A stretch of 64,000 nt of DNA from Panacagrimonas sp965216805. GTDB taxonomy: Bacteria > Pseudomonadota > Gammaproteobacteria > Nevskiales > Nevskiaceae. The stretch lies in contig NZ_CBDCGN010000002.1 in assembly GCF_965216805.1 (NCBI RefSeq), forward strand, positions 372,001 to 436,000. The letters are read 5' to 3'. The notes beneath the pieces are model-generated. The model made no database searches. It saw nothing but the letters and a program-made list of their open reading frames with translations, and was not told the origin of the DNA. The position numbers and the translations under genes are program-made. Positions 33,721-42,669 of this stretch are shown here, piece by piece. The first letter of the stretch is position 1. Every line of letters begins with the position of its first letter.

Positions 33721-35733
33721 ATGCTCACAATCGATATCGATACGGGCGGCACCATGACCGACGCCCTGGTGACAGACGGCGCGACGCGTCACTGCATCAA
33801 GGTGGATACCACTCCGCACGATTTCACCGTGTCCTTCCAGTCCTGTCTGCGCGAGGCCGCGAGCCTGTATGGCATGGATGACCTCGATGTCTTCCTGCAG
33901 AAGGTCGCGCTGATCCGCTGGTCGTCCACCATCACCACCAACGTGCTGGCCGAGCGGCGCGGCGCCAAGGTCGGATTGCTGGTGACGCGCGGACACGAGC
34001 AGGACCTTTACGGCGAGGGGCGCTCGGCGATCATCGACGAGCTGGTAGCGGCCGAAGCGGTGATCGGCCTGCCGCAGAACCCCGAGGCCAAGGACATCCT
34101 GCTGGGCGTGAAGTCCTTGCTCGAATCGGGGGTGCGGCGCATCTGCGTGGCACTGGCGGGGTCCTTCCCCGACAGCCGCGAGGAAGTCGCCATCAAGCAG
34201 ATCATCGAAGGCCAGTATCCGGATCACATCATCGGATCGGTGCCGGTGCTGCTCGGTTCGGATATGGCGCAGATCGGTCACGACCAGACCCGTGCGCACT
34301 ACTCGGCGATGAACGCGTACACCCACTCGCATCTGGCCACCAGCCTGTTCAAGGCCGAAGACGTGCTGCGCGACGAGTTCAACTGGCGCGGCGCGCTGTT
34401 GATCGGACAGACCAGCGGTGGCGTCGCCCGCATCGGCAAGACCAAGGCGGTCGACACCATCGAGTCGGGCCCCGTGTTCGGCACGTTCGGTGGCGCCTTC
34501 GTCGCTCGCGAATACGGCCTGGAAAACGTGGTCTGTGTGGACGTCGGCGGCACTACGACCAAGTGTTCCATCGTGCGCGACGGCGAGCCGGTGGTTCAGC
34601 GCGGCGGCGATCTGATGGAGATTCCGGTCAAGACCGCGTTCGCCATGCTGCGCTCGGCGGCGATTGGCGGCGGTTCGATCGCGCGGGTCAAGGACGGTCG
34701 TTTGCGCCTGGGCCCCGACAGCCAGGGCGCTGCGCCCGGGCCGGCCTGCTACGCCCTGGGCGGGCGCGAGGCCACGCTCACCGACGCCATCCTGCTGCTG
34801 GGCTATCTGGACCCGGACAGCTTCCTCGGCGGACGCCGCAAGCTGTCGGCCGATCACGCGCGCAAGGTCGTCGAGAACAAGGTGGCCAAGCCGCTGGGCC
34901 TCACGGTGGAGCAGGCGGCGCTGATGATCCGCGACGAGGCCGTCGCTGTCATGGCCGAACTGATCTCCACCACCCTGGCCGAGGCCGGTTTGGGTGGCAG
35001 CGAGACGACGCGGCAAGCCGGCCGCGTGGCCGGCGTCCCAGCCTTGTTTTCGTTCGGCGGCAACGGGCCCATGTTCGCGGCGCTGGTCGCCGAGAAGCTG
35101 GGGATCGGGCAGGCCTACGCCTTCGATTTCGGTCCGGTGTTCGGTGCCTTCGGCTCGTCGGTCTCGGACGTGGCGCACGTCTACGAGCGCGGCGTCGGCA
35201 TGGCTTGGTCCGCCGAGCATCAGGATGCGGTGCTGCGGGTGGCGCAGCAGCTGCACACGCAAGCGACGCGCGATCTGCAAGGGGAGGGCTTCGAACCCGC
35301 CTCGGCCGCGTATCGCTACGAACTCGAGTTCGGCCGCCAGGACCGGCTGTCGGGAGCCTGTCGTTTCGAATGTGCCGACGTGCCCGCCACCCAATGGATC
35401 GAAGCAGCCCGGCAGGCCATGGCGGCAGCAGGGCTGGACACCCATGATCCGCTGCAACTGATCCGGCTCAACGCGCGCCTGGAAGTAGGACCGAACCGCC
35501 TGCAACCGCGCGTGGGGCGCAGCGAGAGCGTCAAGCCCGCCAGTCGCGCCATGCAGTTCAGCGGACGCGCCGCGGAGACGCTGCCGACCTACGTGTGGGA
35601 GCAGCTCAATGTCGACGATCGCATTGTCGGGCCCGCCATGATCAACGGCGCCACGCTGACCTGTCCGGTGCCGCCGGGCTGGACCTTGAAAGTCGACGCC
35701 TACGGCAACGCAGCGCTGCTGCACAGCGACTGA
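33721..35733 (+). CDS. Acetophenone carboxylase-type subunit 1 (HyuA/hydantoinase A-like)
   Basis: 670 residues, about 71 kDa, close to the 70-kDa ApcA subunit of Aromatoleum. N-terminal hydantoinase/oxoprolinase part begins MLTIDIDTGGTMTDALVTD, a phosphate-binding GGT segment. The actin-like ATPase core has VVCVDVGGTTTKCSIVRDG and IGGGSIARVKDGRLRLGPDSQGAAPGPACYALGG. A GAGGAGAGG site precedes the ATG. Known reaction of the complex: ATP-dependent carboxylation of the methyl group of acetophenone to benzoylacetate, biotin-independent. Two HyuA-type subunits in one operon distinguish this type from acetone carboxylase. Exact ketone unknown. Confidence 0.75.
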   Translation: MLTIDIDTGGTMTDALVTDGATRHCIKVDTTPHDFTVSFQSCLREAASLYGMDDLDVFLQKVALIRWSSTITTNVLAERRGAKVGLLVTRGHEQDLYGEGRSAIIDELVAAEAVIGLPQNPEAKDILLGVKSLLESGVRRICVALAGSFPDSREEVAIKQIIEGQYPDHIIGSVPVLLGSDMAQIGHDQTRAHYSAMNAYTHSHLATSLFKAEDVLRDEFNWRGALLIGQTSGGVARIGKTKAVDTIESGPVFGTFGGAFVAREYGLENVVCVDVGGTTTKCSIVRDGEPVVQRGGDLMEIPVKTAFAMLRSAAIGGGSIARVKDGRLRLGPDSQGAAPGPACYALGGREATLTDAILLLGYLDPDSFLGGRRKLSADHARKVVENKVAKPLGLTVEQAALMIRDEAVAVMAELISTTLAEAGLGGSETTRQAGRVAGVPALFSFGGNGPMFAALVAEKLGIGQAYAFDFGPVFGAFGSSVSDVAHVYERGVGMAWSAEHQDAVLRVAQQLHTQATRDLQGEGFEPASAAYRYELEFGRQDRLSGACRFECADVPATQWIEAARQAMAAAGLDTHDPLQLIRLNARLEVGPNRLQPRVGRSESVKPASRAMQFSGRAAETLPTYVWEQLNVDDRIVGPAMINGATLTCPVPPGWTLKVDAYGNAALLHSD

Positions 35734-35843
35734 TGTCCAGCGCAATCACCGGGGGGACGCCCTAGGCGGTCAGGCGCCGGTCCGGCTGCCAAGCTTCGAG
35801 GGTCCAGCCCATCCCGGGTCGGGTGACCAGGAGGAACACCACC

Positions 35844-36725
35844 ATGAAACAGCGTGAAGTCCAGTTCTACAGCGAGGGATTCAAGATCCTCGGCGACTAC
35901 TTCCTGCCCGACGATCTCAAGCCGGGCGAGAAGCGCCCCGGCATCGTGCTCTGCCACGGCTACAGCGGCATCCGACCGCTGATCCTGCCGGACTATGCCG
36001 CGGTCTTCGTCGCCGCCGGGTTCCCCTGCCTGACCTTCGACTACCGTGGCTTCAACGGCAGCGAAGGTCCGAAGTGGCGCATCCAGGCGCTCGAGCAGAT
36101 CGACGACATCCGTAACGCCATCACCTATCTGCAGGCGCAGGACGAGGTGGATGCCGACCAGATCGGCATCTGGGGCACGTCCAACGGCGGCGCGCACGTG
36201 GTCTATACCGCGGGTATCGATGAGCGCGTCAAGGTTGCCGTGGGTCAGGTGGGTTACGGCGACGGCGAGCGTCTGCTGATGGACATCCGCTCCCCGGAGG
36301 AGCGTCGACAACTGCTCGATACCTTGGCCAAGGACCGGACGCAACGCGTGCTGACCGGCAAGGGCGGCGCTGCCGACACCGCCAGTCTGCTCGCCAGTCC
36401 GCAGACCAAGGCTTTCTTCGCCGAGGCATTGAAAGTCATGCCGGACTTCTATTGCGAAATTCCCTGGCAGTCGGCCGAGGCGACGATGGAATACCGGCCG
36501 ATCGACGTGGCGCACAAGATCGCACCGCGCGCCCTGATGCTGATCGGCGCCGAGCAGGACGACCTTTGCAAGATCGACGGCTACAAGGCGGTCTTCGATG
36601 CGGCCGGCCAGCCCAAGAAGTGGCTGCAGTACCCGATCTCGCACTACCAGATCTACACGCCCGAGTGGGTGGCGCCATCGGCCAAGGCCGCGGCGGAATT
36701 TTTCACCGAGCACCTGAAGAGATAG
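35844..36725 (+). CDS. Alpha/beta hydrolase inserted in the ketone carboxylase operon
   Basis: 293 residues. Nucleophile Ser113 in WGTSNGGA, oxyanion segment LCHGYSGI and FDYRGFNGSEG; the final His is probably in YPISHYQIY, and Asp in GAEQDDL. Dienelactone-hydrolase-like fold without a membrane anchor. An AGGAGGA site precedes the ATG at 35844. It separates the first and second carboxylase subunit genes, so a role in producing the ketone from an ester or in processing a beta-keto acid is possible (inference). Confidence 0.82.
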   Translation: MKQREVQFYSEGFKILGDYFLPDDLKPGEKRPGIVLCHGYSGIRPLILPDYAAVFVAAGFPCLTFDYRGFNGSEGPKWRIQALEQIDDIRNAITYLQAQDEVDADQIGIWGTSNGGAHVVYTAGIDERVKVAVGQVGYGDGERLLMDIRSPEERRQLLDTLAKDRTQRVLTGKGGAADTASLLASPQTKAFFAEALKVMPDFYCEIPWQSAEATMEYRPIDVAHKIAPRALMLIGAEQDDLCKIDGYKAVFDAAGQPKKWLQYPISHYQIYTPEWVAPSAKAAAEFFTEHLKR

Positions 36726-36737
36726 CGACGGAGAGCG

Positions 36738-36860
36738 TTTCACCGCAAAGGCGCAAACGGATAAAGAAAGGACGCAGAGAAAAAGAAAAGCGGAAATATC
36801 GAGGGCTTCCGATCGAAGTCTTTGCGACCCCTCCTTTTCTTTTGCGCTGTTGCGGTGAAG
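36738..36860. repeat. CACCGCAAAGGCGC-type intergenic palindrome, copy 1
   Basis: The left end TTTCACCGCAAAGGCGCAAA pairs with the right end TTTGCGCTGTTGCGGTGAA, with purine-rich and pyrimidine-rich inner flanks (AAAGAAAGGACGC.../...CCTCCTTTTCTTTTGC). It is followed by eight T. Two further copies lie in the box operon. Confidence 0.85.
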
Positions 36861-36882
36861 TTTTTTTGAGGAGAAACATCGC

Positions 36883-37269
36883 GTGGCCGATAGAATCCGC
36901 TTCACCGAGTATCTCGATCTCGATGTCAAAACCGAGATGTGGCACTGCCACAGTTGCGATCGCGCGCTGATCGGTGCGCGTGAGAGCTACAAGCGCGGCT
37001 GCCTGGTGGCGGAGCGCGATCCGCGCGAAATCCACGCGCCGGTGCTGGAGGGCGAGTACAGCTTCTCGCCCGATCCGGACTGGTCGCGCATCGTAGAGTT
37101 CTACTGTCCGAACTGCGGGCGGCAGATCGAGACCGAGTACCTGCCGCCGGGGCATCCGATCACGCACGACATCGAACTGGACGTGAACAGCCTACAGCGA
37201 CGTCTCGCCTCCGGCGAGCTGACGATCAGTGACGGCGGCAAGCTGTGCATAGCAGAGGAGTCGGCATGA
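36883..37269 (+). CDS. Acetophenone carboxylase-type subunit 2 (acetone carboxylase gamma-like)
   Basis: 128 residues, about 15 kDa, the size of ApcB. A GTG start at 36883 has a GAGGAG site. Cys22/Cys25 (CHSC) and Cys75/Cys78 (CPNC) form a likely zinc site. Small Cys-rich subunits of this kind occur in acetone and acetophenone carboxylases and probably have a structural or metal role. The stop overlaps the next start by ATGA, showing translational coupling with the large subunit. Confidence 0.75.
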   Translation: MADRIRFTEYLDLDVKTEMWHCHSCDRALIGARESYKRGCLVAERDPREIHAPVLEGEYSFSPDPDWSRIVEFYCPNCGRQIETEYLPPGHPITHDIELDVNSLQRRLASGELTISDGGKLCIAEESA

Positions 37270-39488
37270 GCAGTTCAATGACGCAGAGCGCGCCCAAGAC
37301 CACGTCGGTGATGAACTCCATCGACATCGACGTCGGCGGCACGTTTACCGACTTCGTGCTGACGCTCGACGGCGAGCGTCACATCGTGAAATCGCCGACC
37401 ACGCCGCATGACCTCTCCATCGGATTTCTGAACGCGGTCGAATCCGGTGCGGAGAAGGTCGGGCTCACCGTAGACGAGCTGCTGCCACGCATCGACATCG
37501 TGCGTTACTCCACGACCGTGGCGCTCAATCGCCTGCTGCAGCGTCAGGGACCGCGCATCGGCTTCGTCACCACCGAGGGCCATGAGGACATGGTCCATAT
37601 CGGTCGCGGTGCGCAGTGGGTGGATGGCCAGATCATCTCCGAGCGGCGCAATCTCTGCGCGCAGAACAAGCCGCACCCATTGATCCAGCGTGATCTGGTT
37701 GTTGGCATCAAGGAGCGCATCGATTCCAAGGGCGTGGTCGTGCGCCCGCTGGACGAGGAAGACGTGCGGCGCAAGCTGAGGGTGCTGATGGATCGCGGCG
37801 CGCGCGCCATCGTCGTCTGCACCCTGTGGTCGTTCGTGAACCCGGCGCACGAGAAGCGCATCCGCGAAATCATTCGCGAGGAGTACAAGGAATTTCACAT
37901 CGGCTTCGTGCCGGTGGTGATGAGCCACGCGGTCACTGCCAAGCTCGGCGAATACGAGCGCGCGATGACCGCCATCCTCGATGCCTACCTGCAGCACGCG
38001 ATGCAGACCGAGATCTGCGCCACCTGGGACAAGCTGCGCGATCAGGGTTATCGCGGCACCTTCCTGATGATCCATAACAGCGGCGGCTCGGCGGACATCT
38101 TCAAGACGCCGGCCTCGCGCACCTTCAACGGCGGCCCGGTGTCCGGCCTGATGGGCAGCGCATTCTTCGCGGCGAAGCTCGGCTACCGCAACGTGATCAT
38201 GGGCGATGTCGGCGGCACCAGCTTCGATGTGGCGCTCGTCGTCGAATCCGGCGTGCGCAACTACGAGTTCAAGCCGGTGATCGACCGCTGGATGGTCAAC
38301 GTGACCATGATGCAGACCATCTCCATCGGTGCCGGCGGCGGTTCGATTGCGAGCGTCGACAGGAACGGACGCCTGACCGTCGGTCCGAAAAGCGCGGGCT
38401 CCATGCCCGGGCCGGTGTGCTATGACCTCGGCGGCACCGAGCCGACGACGACGGATGCGGACGTGGTGCTCGGCTACATCAACCCGGACGGTTACTTCGG
38501 CGGCCAGATGCCGCTGAACAAATCCAAGGCCGAGAAGGCGATCAAGGACAAGATCGCCGACAAGCTCGGCGTCACCGTCTTTGAGGCCGCGGCGAAGATG
38601 CGCAACGTCATCGACGAGAACATGGCTTCCGCGATCAAGCGCGAAGTCCACATGCGCGGCTACCACCCGGAAGAGTTCGTGCTGTTCGCCATCGGCGGTG
38701 CGGGCCCCACGCACGTGTCCGGGTTTCAGGCCGATGTGCCCAAGGCCGTGGTGTTTCCCGCCGCACCGGTGTTCTGCGCCATGGGCAGCTCGATCATGGA
38801 CATCGTGCACCTGTACGAGCAGTCGCGGCGTATGGTGTTCATGGAACCGGTCAGCGAGAAGCTGATCGTGGATCGCGTTGCGTTCAACGCTGTGGTGCAG
38901 GAGATGATCGACAAGGCGAACCAGGAACTGGTGTCGGAGAACCTCGATCCGCGCGAAGCGAAGTATTCGCTGGAGCTGGACATGCTCTACGGAGGCCAGG
39001 TGAATGTGAAGCGTACCGACTGTCCCGTGCTCAAGATCGAAAGCGATGCGGACGCGCAGGCGACCTACGACGCGTTCGAGAAGGAATTCTCTGCGGCTTT
39101 CAGCCCGCTGGTCGTGAATCGGCCGGGCGGTGTGTATCTCGACAATTTCGTGCTGCGCGTGACGGTGCCGGTGAAGAAGCCGCCCATCCCCGAGTACCCG
39201 CTGCAAGGAAAAGACCCGTCCGCCGCGAAGAGCGGAACGCGCGAGTGCTACTGGATGGAACTCAAGAACACCGCGCCGACCGCGATCTACCAGTTCGAGA
39301 AGCTGCAGCCGGGCAACGAGCTGCTCGGCCCCGCGGTGATCGAGGCCGAGCTGACCACGGTGGTGGTGCCGCCGGGTCGGCGCTTCCACATCGACAAGCA
39401 TCGGCTGGGAATTCTCGAATACGTCGAGGGCGCAAACCCTGCGCAGCGTGCAAAGTCTGCGGCGAAGAAGAAGGCCGTTACCGCCTAA
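37266..39488 (+). CDS. Acetophenone carboxylase-type subunit 3 (HyuA-like, large)
   Basis: 740 residues, about 80 kDa (ApcC of Aromatoleum is about 87 kDa). Second HyuA-family subunit of the operon, starting with IDIDVGGTFTDFVLTLDG; core motifs are IMGDVGGTSFDVALVVESG and ISIGAGGGSIASVDRNGRLTVGPKSAGSMPGPVCYDLGG, and FAIGGAGPTHVSGFQADV. It is thought to activate substrates by phosphoryl transfer in this enzyme family. The ATG at 37266 overlaps the stop of subunit 2. A palindromic repeat separates it from subunit 4. Confidence 0.75.
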   Translation: MSSSMTQSAPKTTSVMNSIDIDVGGTFTDFVLTLDGERHIVKSPTTPHDLSIGFLNAVESGAEKVGLTVDELLPRIDIVRYSTTVALNRLLQRQGPRIGFVTTEGHEDMVHIGRGAQWVDGQIISERRNLCAQNKPHPLIQRDLVVGIKERIDSKGVVVRPLDEEDVRRKLRVLMDRGARAIVVCTLWSFVNPAHEKRIREIIREEYKEFHIGFVPVVMSHAVTAKLGEYERAMTAILDAYLQHAMQTEICATWDKLRDQGYRGTFLMIHNSGGSADIFKTPASRTFNGGPVSGLMGSAFFAAKLGYRNVIMGDVGGTSFDVALVVESGVRNYEFKPVIDRWMVNVTMMQTISIGAGGGSIASVDRNGRLTVGPKSAGSMPGPVCYDLGGTEPTTTDADVVLGYINPDGYFGGQMPLNKSKAEKAIKDKIADKLGVTVFEAAAKMRNVIDENMASAIKREVHMRGYHPEEFVLFAIGGAGPTHVSGFQADVPKAVVFPAAPVFCAMGSSIMDIVHLYEQSRRMVFMEPVSEKLIVDRVAFNAVVQEMIDKANQELVSENLDPREAKYSLELDMLYGGQVNVKRTDCPVLKIESDADAQATYDAFEKEFSAAFSPLVVNRPGGVYLDNFVLRVTVPVKKPPIPEYPLQGKDPSAAKSGTRECYWMELKNTAPTAIYQFEKLQPGNELLGPAVIEAELTTVVVPPGRRFHIDKHRLGILEYVEGANPAQRAKSAAKKKAVTA

Positions 39489-39493
39489 ACCTG

Positions 39494-39579
39494 CTGTCAT
39501 TCTGAGCGAAGCGAAGAATCTTCTATCCGACCGCACCAGAGTCCTGCGAGTAGATCCTTCGCTGCGCTCAGGACGACAG
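39494..39579. repeat. CTGTCATTCTGAGCG-type inverted repeat between subunits 3 and 4
   Basis: CTGTCATTCTGAGCGAAGCG at the left and a matching inverted arm (containing GCTGCGCTCAGGACGACAG) at the right enclose about 30 bases. This repeat type is widespread between genes of many bacteria. It lies in the middle of the carboxylase operon. Confidence 0.85.
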
Positions 39580-39594
39580 CCCAAGAGAGAACAC

Positions 39595-41652
39595 ATGGCC
39601 ATTCCCACCCTCGAACAGAAGCTCAACTGGCTCAAGACCGTGCCACCGACGCCGGAGGTGCAGGCTGCGGCCGACGCCATCGACGCCGCGCGTTTCGAGA
39701 TCGGCTTCCAGCGCACCAACGACATCCTCGACGAGGGCATGGACGTGTTCCAGCGCTCGGTGCGCTGCGCGATGGGCGTGGCCGGCGATTCGCTGGTCGG
39801 CATTTGCACCGCGGACGGCGACATCGTCAACGGCTCGATGGGCACCTATCTGCACGCGGTGATTCCGCCCATCGTCATCAAGTACATCATTCACACCTAC
39901 GGCAAGAGCATCGGCATCAACGACGGCGACTACTGGTTCGCCAACGACGCGGTGTACGGCGGCGTGCACAACCCGGATCAGGGCGTGATGACGCCGGTGT
40001 TCTACAAGGGCGAGCTGATCGCCTGGACCGTCGCGCTGGTTCACACCACCGAGACCGGCGCCATCGAACCGGGCGGCATGCCGGTGTCGGCGACCACGCG
40101 CTTCGAGGAGGGCATGAACCTGCCGCCCATGCGCATCGGACAGAACCACAAGCTCTCGCCGGACATCGAGACCATGTTCCAGGCCTTCGGCATCCGTGCG
40201 CCGCAGATGATCGCGGTGGACCTGAAGGGTCGGTGCACGACGGCGGATCGCGTGCGCACGCGCCTGATCGAATTCTGTGATCGCGAAGGCCCGGAGTTCG
40301 TGAAGGGCCTGTTCGCGAAGATGATCCAGAGCGCGGACACCGGGGCGCGCGAGCTGATCCGCCAGTGGCCGGACGGCAAGTTCCGCTGCGTGAATTTCTC
40401 CGACGGCGTGGGCTTGAAGCAGGGCCTGATCCGCAACTGCTACATGACCCTGCACAAGAACGGCGACCGCATCCTGGTCGACTTCCGCGGTACCGGGCCG
40501 GAGACGCCATCGAGCTACAACGCGCATCCGCAGGCGGCGATAGCGCACTTCACGAACTACATCTACGAATACCTGTTCCACGAACTGCCGCTGTCGAACG
40601 GCACCTTCAACAACATCGACTTCGCCTTCGATCCCGGCACCTGCCTGTCGCCCGATCCGCGCGCGGCAACCAGCAACTCGGTGATGATCGCGACCGGCAT
40701 CATGAGCGCGGTGCACAACTGCTTTGCGAAGACCCTGTTCTCCACGCCGAACTGGAAGCAGGCCGGCGCGAGCATGGCCAACGCCGGCAACGCGCTGGTG
40801 CTCGCGGGCCTGTCGCAGTGGGGCGTGCCGTTCGCCGACATGCTCGCGTACTCGATCAACTCGGAAGGCCAGGGCGGTCGCCCGACCGAGGACGGCATGG
40901 ATGCCTACGGCTTTCCCTGGGCGCACGGCGGCCGCGCGCCGAACACCGAGAATGTGGAAAACGAATTCCCGCTGCTGATCCCGCTGTCGAATCACTGGAT
41001 CGATTCCTGCGGCCACGGCAAGTACCGCGGCGGCGTCGGCACGGTGCAGATGTGGGTCGCGCACCACGTGCCGCAGGTCTACATGATGTGCATCGCGGAC
41101 AACACGAAATTGCAGACACCGCAGCCGCTGTTCGGCGGCTATGCGCCCTGCACCGTGCCCGGCATCTCGATCAGCAACTCAAAGGTCATGGAGCAGATGG
41201 CGGGTCGCGGCGAGTTGAAGCTGGAGCTTCAGGAAATACTGAAGGACCACACCATCGAGGGCGACTACAAGACCGAGTTCCTTGGTCGCTCGGTGCGTCC
41301 GTACAACAACGGCGATGTGATTACGTTTGGCTTCTCCGCCGGCGGCACCGGCTACGGCGATCCGCTGGATCGCGAACCGGAGTCCGTCGCACTTGATCTG
41401 GACAAGGGCACGATCACCGCCGAGACCGCCAAGCGCATCTACAAGGTGATCTGGGACGAAACCACGCGGCGCATCGACAAGGCCGCGACGGCGGACGCGC
41501 GCAAGGCCGAGTTCGCGGCGCGGCTGCGGCGTGGCAAGCCTTACGATGCCTTCGAGGCGGAGTGGTCGCAGAAAAAGCCGCCGGAAGAAATTCTCGAGTA
41601 CTACGGCACCTGGCCGGACGCCAAGCCCAACAAGGTGTGGATGCGTGCGTAA
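39595..41652 (+). CDS. Acetophenone carboxylase-type subunit 4 (HyuB-like)
   Basis: 685 residues, about 75 kDa, matching ApcD. Hydantoinase B/oxoprolinase family: DAARFEIGFQRTNDILDEGMDVFQRSVRCAMGV, HTYGKSIGINDGDYWFANDAVYGGVHNPDQGVMTPVF, STPNWKQAGASMANAGNALVLAGLSQWG, and HGKYRGGVGTVQMWVAHH. The conserved His/Asp/Glu residues of such proteins bind the metal centre used for carboxylation in acetone carboxylase. The ATG at 39595 follows a GAGAGA site; the frame upstream is repeat sequence. Confidence 0.78.
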   Translation: MAIPTLEQKLNWLKTVPPTPEVQAAADAIDAARFEIGFQRTNDILDEGMDVFQRSVRCAMGVAGDSLVGICTADGDIVNGSMGTYLHAVIPPIVIKYIIHTYGKSIGINDGDYWFANDAVYGGVHNPDQGVMTPVFYKGELIAWTVALVHTTETGAIEPGGMPVSATTRFEEGMNLPPMRIGQNHKLSPDIETMFQAFGIRAPQMIAVDLKGRCTTADRVRTRLIEFCDREGPEFVKGLFAKMIQSADTGARELIRQWPDGKFRCVNFSDGVGLKQGLIRNCYMTLHKNGDRILVDFRGTGPETPSSYNAHPQAAIAHFTNYIYEYLFHELPLSNGTFNNIDFAFDPGTCLSPDPRAATSNSVMIATGIMSAVHNCFAKTLFSTPNWKQAGASMANAGNALVLAGLSQWGVPFADMLAYSINSEGQGGRPTEDGMDAYGFPWAHGGRAPNTENVENEFPLLIPLSNHWIDSCGHGKYRGGVGTVQMWVAHHVPQVYMMCIADNTKLQTPQPLFGGYAPCTVPGISISNSKVMEQMAGRGELKLELQEILKDHTIEGDYKTEFLGRSVRPYNNGDVITFGFSAGGTGYGDPLDREPESVALDLDKGTITAETAKRIYKVIWDETTRRIDKAATADARKAEFAARLRRGKPYDAFEAEWSQKKPPEEILEYYGTWPDAKPNKVWMRA

Positions 41653-42668
41653 ATGACCGATATCAATCGCCAATGGCTGCTGAAGTCGCGCCCGCAGGCA
41701 GCGCTGCCGGAGCGCAGCGATTTTGAACGACGCGATGTGCCGATCCCGACCATCCGCGACGGCGAGTTCCTGCTGCGCAACCGCTGGTTGTCCTGCGATC
41801 CCTCGCAGCGCGCCTGGATGGATTCGGAAACCTACATCCGACCGGTCGGGCTCGGTGAAACCATGCGCTCCTTCACCGGCGGCGAGGTCGTCGAATCGCG
41901 TCATCCCGGATTCAAGCCGGGCGATCTGGTCACCGGCACCTTCGACTGGCAGGACTACGCGGTCAGCGACGGCCACGATCCGCTGCTCGGCAAGCTGACG
42001 CCGCTCGCGCCGGACATCGATCTGCCTTCCGCGCTGTCGCTGTTCGGCATCACGGGACTGACCGCGTACTTTGGCCTGTTCGACGTAGGCCGGCCGGTTG
42101 AAGGCGATACGGTCGCCGTCAGTGGCGCGGCCGGAGCCACCGGCGTGATCGCCGTGCAGCTCGCCAAGGCGAAAGGCCTGCGCACGATCGGCATCGCAGG
42201 CGGCGAAGCGAAATGTCGCTGGCTGCGCGAGGACCTTGGTCTTGACGATGCGGTGGATTACAAGGCCGTCGATACGATGGCCGCACTGCGCGAGAAGTGC
42301 CCGGACGGCATCCACGTCTACTTCGACAACGTCGGCGGCGAGATGCTCGACGCGGGCCTCGCGAATCTCGCGCCGGGCGCGAGGGTCGTGCTCAGCGGCG
42401 CGATCTCCGGCTACGGCAACTTCGCCGAGATGCCGGTGATCCGGCACTACCCGAACCTCATTCTCAAGAAGGCGCGCATGGAAGTTTTCTGGTGTTCGAC
42501 TACCTGCCACGCAGCGTCGAGGCCATCGCGGTGATGAGTCCCTGGCTCGCTGCGGGCAGGATCAAGAACCCGGTCGACATTGCGGAAGGTTTCGATGCCG
42601 CGCCCGACGCGCTGCGCCGCCTGTTCACCGGCCAGAATCGCGGCAAGCAGCTCGTGCGGCTGGATTGA
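41653..42668 (+). pseudogene. Frameshifted NADP-dependent medium-chain oxidoreductase (curcumin reductase/PTGR-like)
   Basis: Two frames together make one MDR protein of about 338 residues. The first (to about 42485) holds YIRPVGLGETMRSFTGGEVVESRHPGFKPGDLV, VSGAAGATGVIAVQLAKAKG and YFDNVGGEMLDAGLANL; it then ends out of frame at 42534. The second frame continues with LVFDYLPRSVEAIAVMSPWLAAGRIKNPVDIAEGF...GKQLVRLD to a stop at 42668. A missing base near GGAAGTTTTCTGG (42480-42492) explains the shift. It may be a real mutation or a sequencing error at the T-run. Native role, if intact, would be reduction of an unsaturated ketone/aldehyde. Confidence 0.85.
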
Positions 42669-42669
42669 G

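Noticed and set aside
33637..35745. 702-residue minus-strand open frame opposite carboxylase subunit 1
   Set aside because: Same type of shadow; no ribosome site or family motif, and it fully overlaps a well-supported gene.
36861..36868. T-run after the palindrome as a full transcription terminator before carboxylase subunit 2
   Set aside because: It lies in front of a coupled subunit gene that needs transcription; no separate promoter is visible, so partial termination or no termination is more plausible.
37275..39845. 856-residue open frame on the minus strand opposite carboxylase subunit 3
   Set aside because: A shadow caused by high-GC codon use; its translation is His/Arg/Asp-rich with no recognisable domain, while the plus strand encodes a clear HyuA protein.
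33721..41652. Identification as acetone carboxylase (AcxABC)
   Set aside because: Acetone carboxylase has one HyuA-like, one HyuB-like and one gamma subunit of about 20 kDa; here there are two HyuA-like subunits plus a fifth subunit, matching the acetophenone type.
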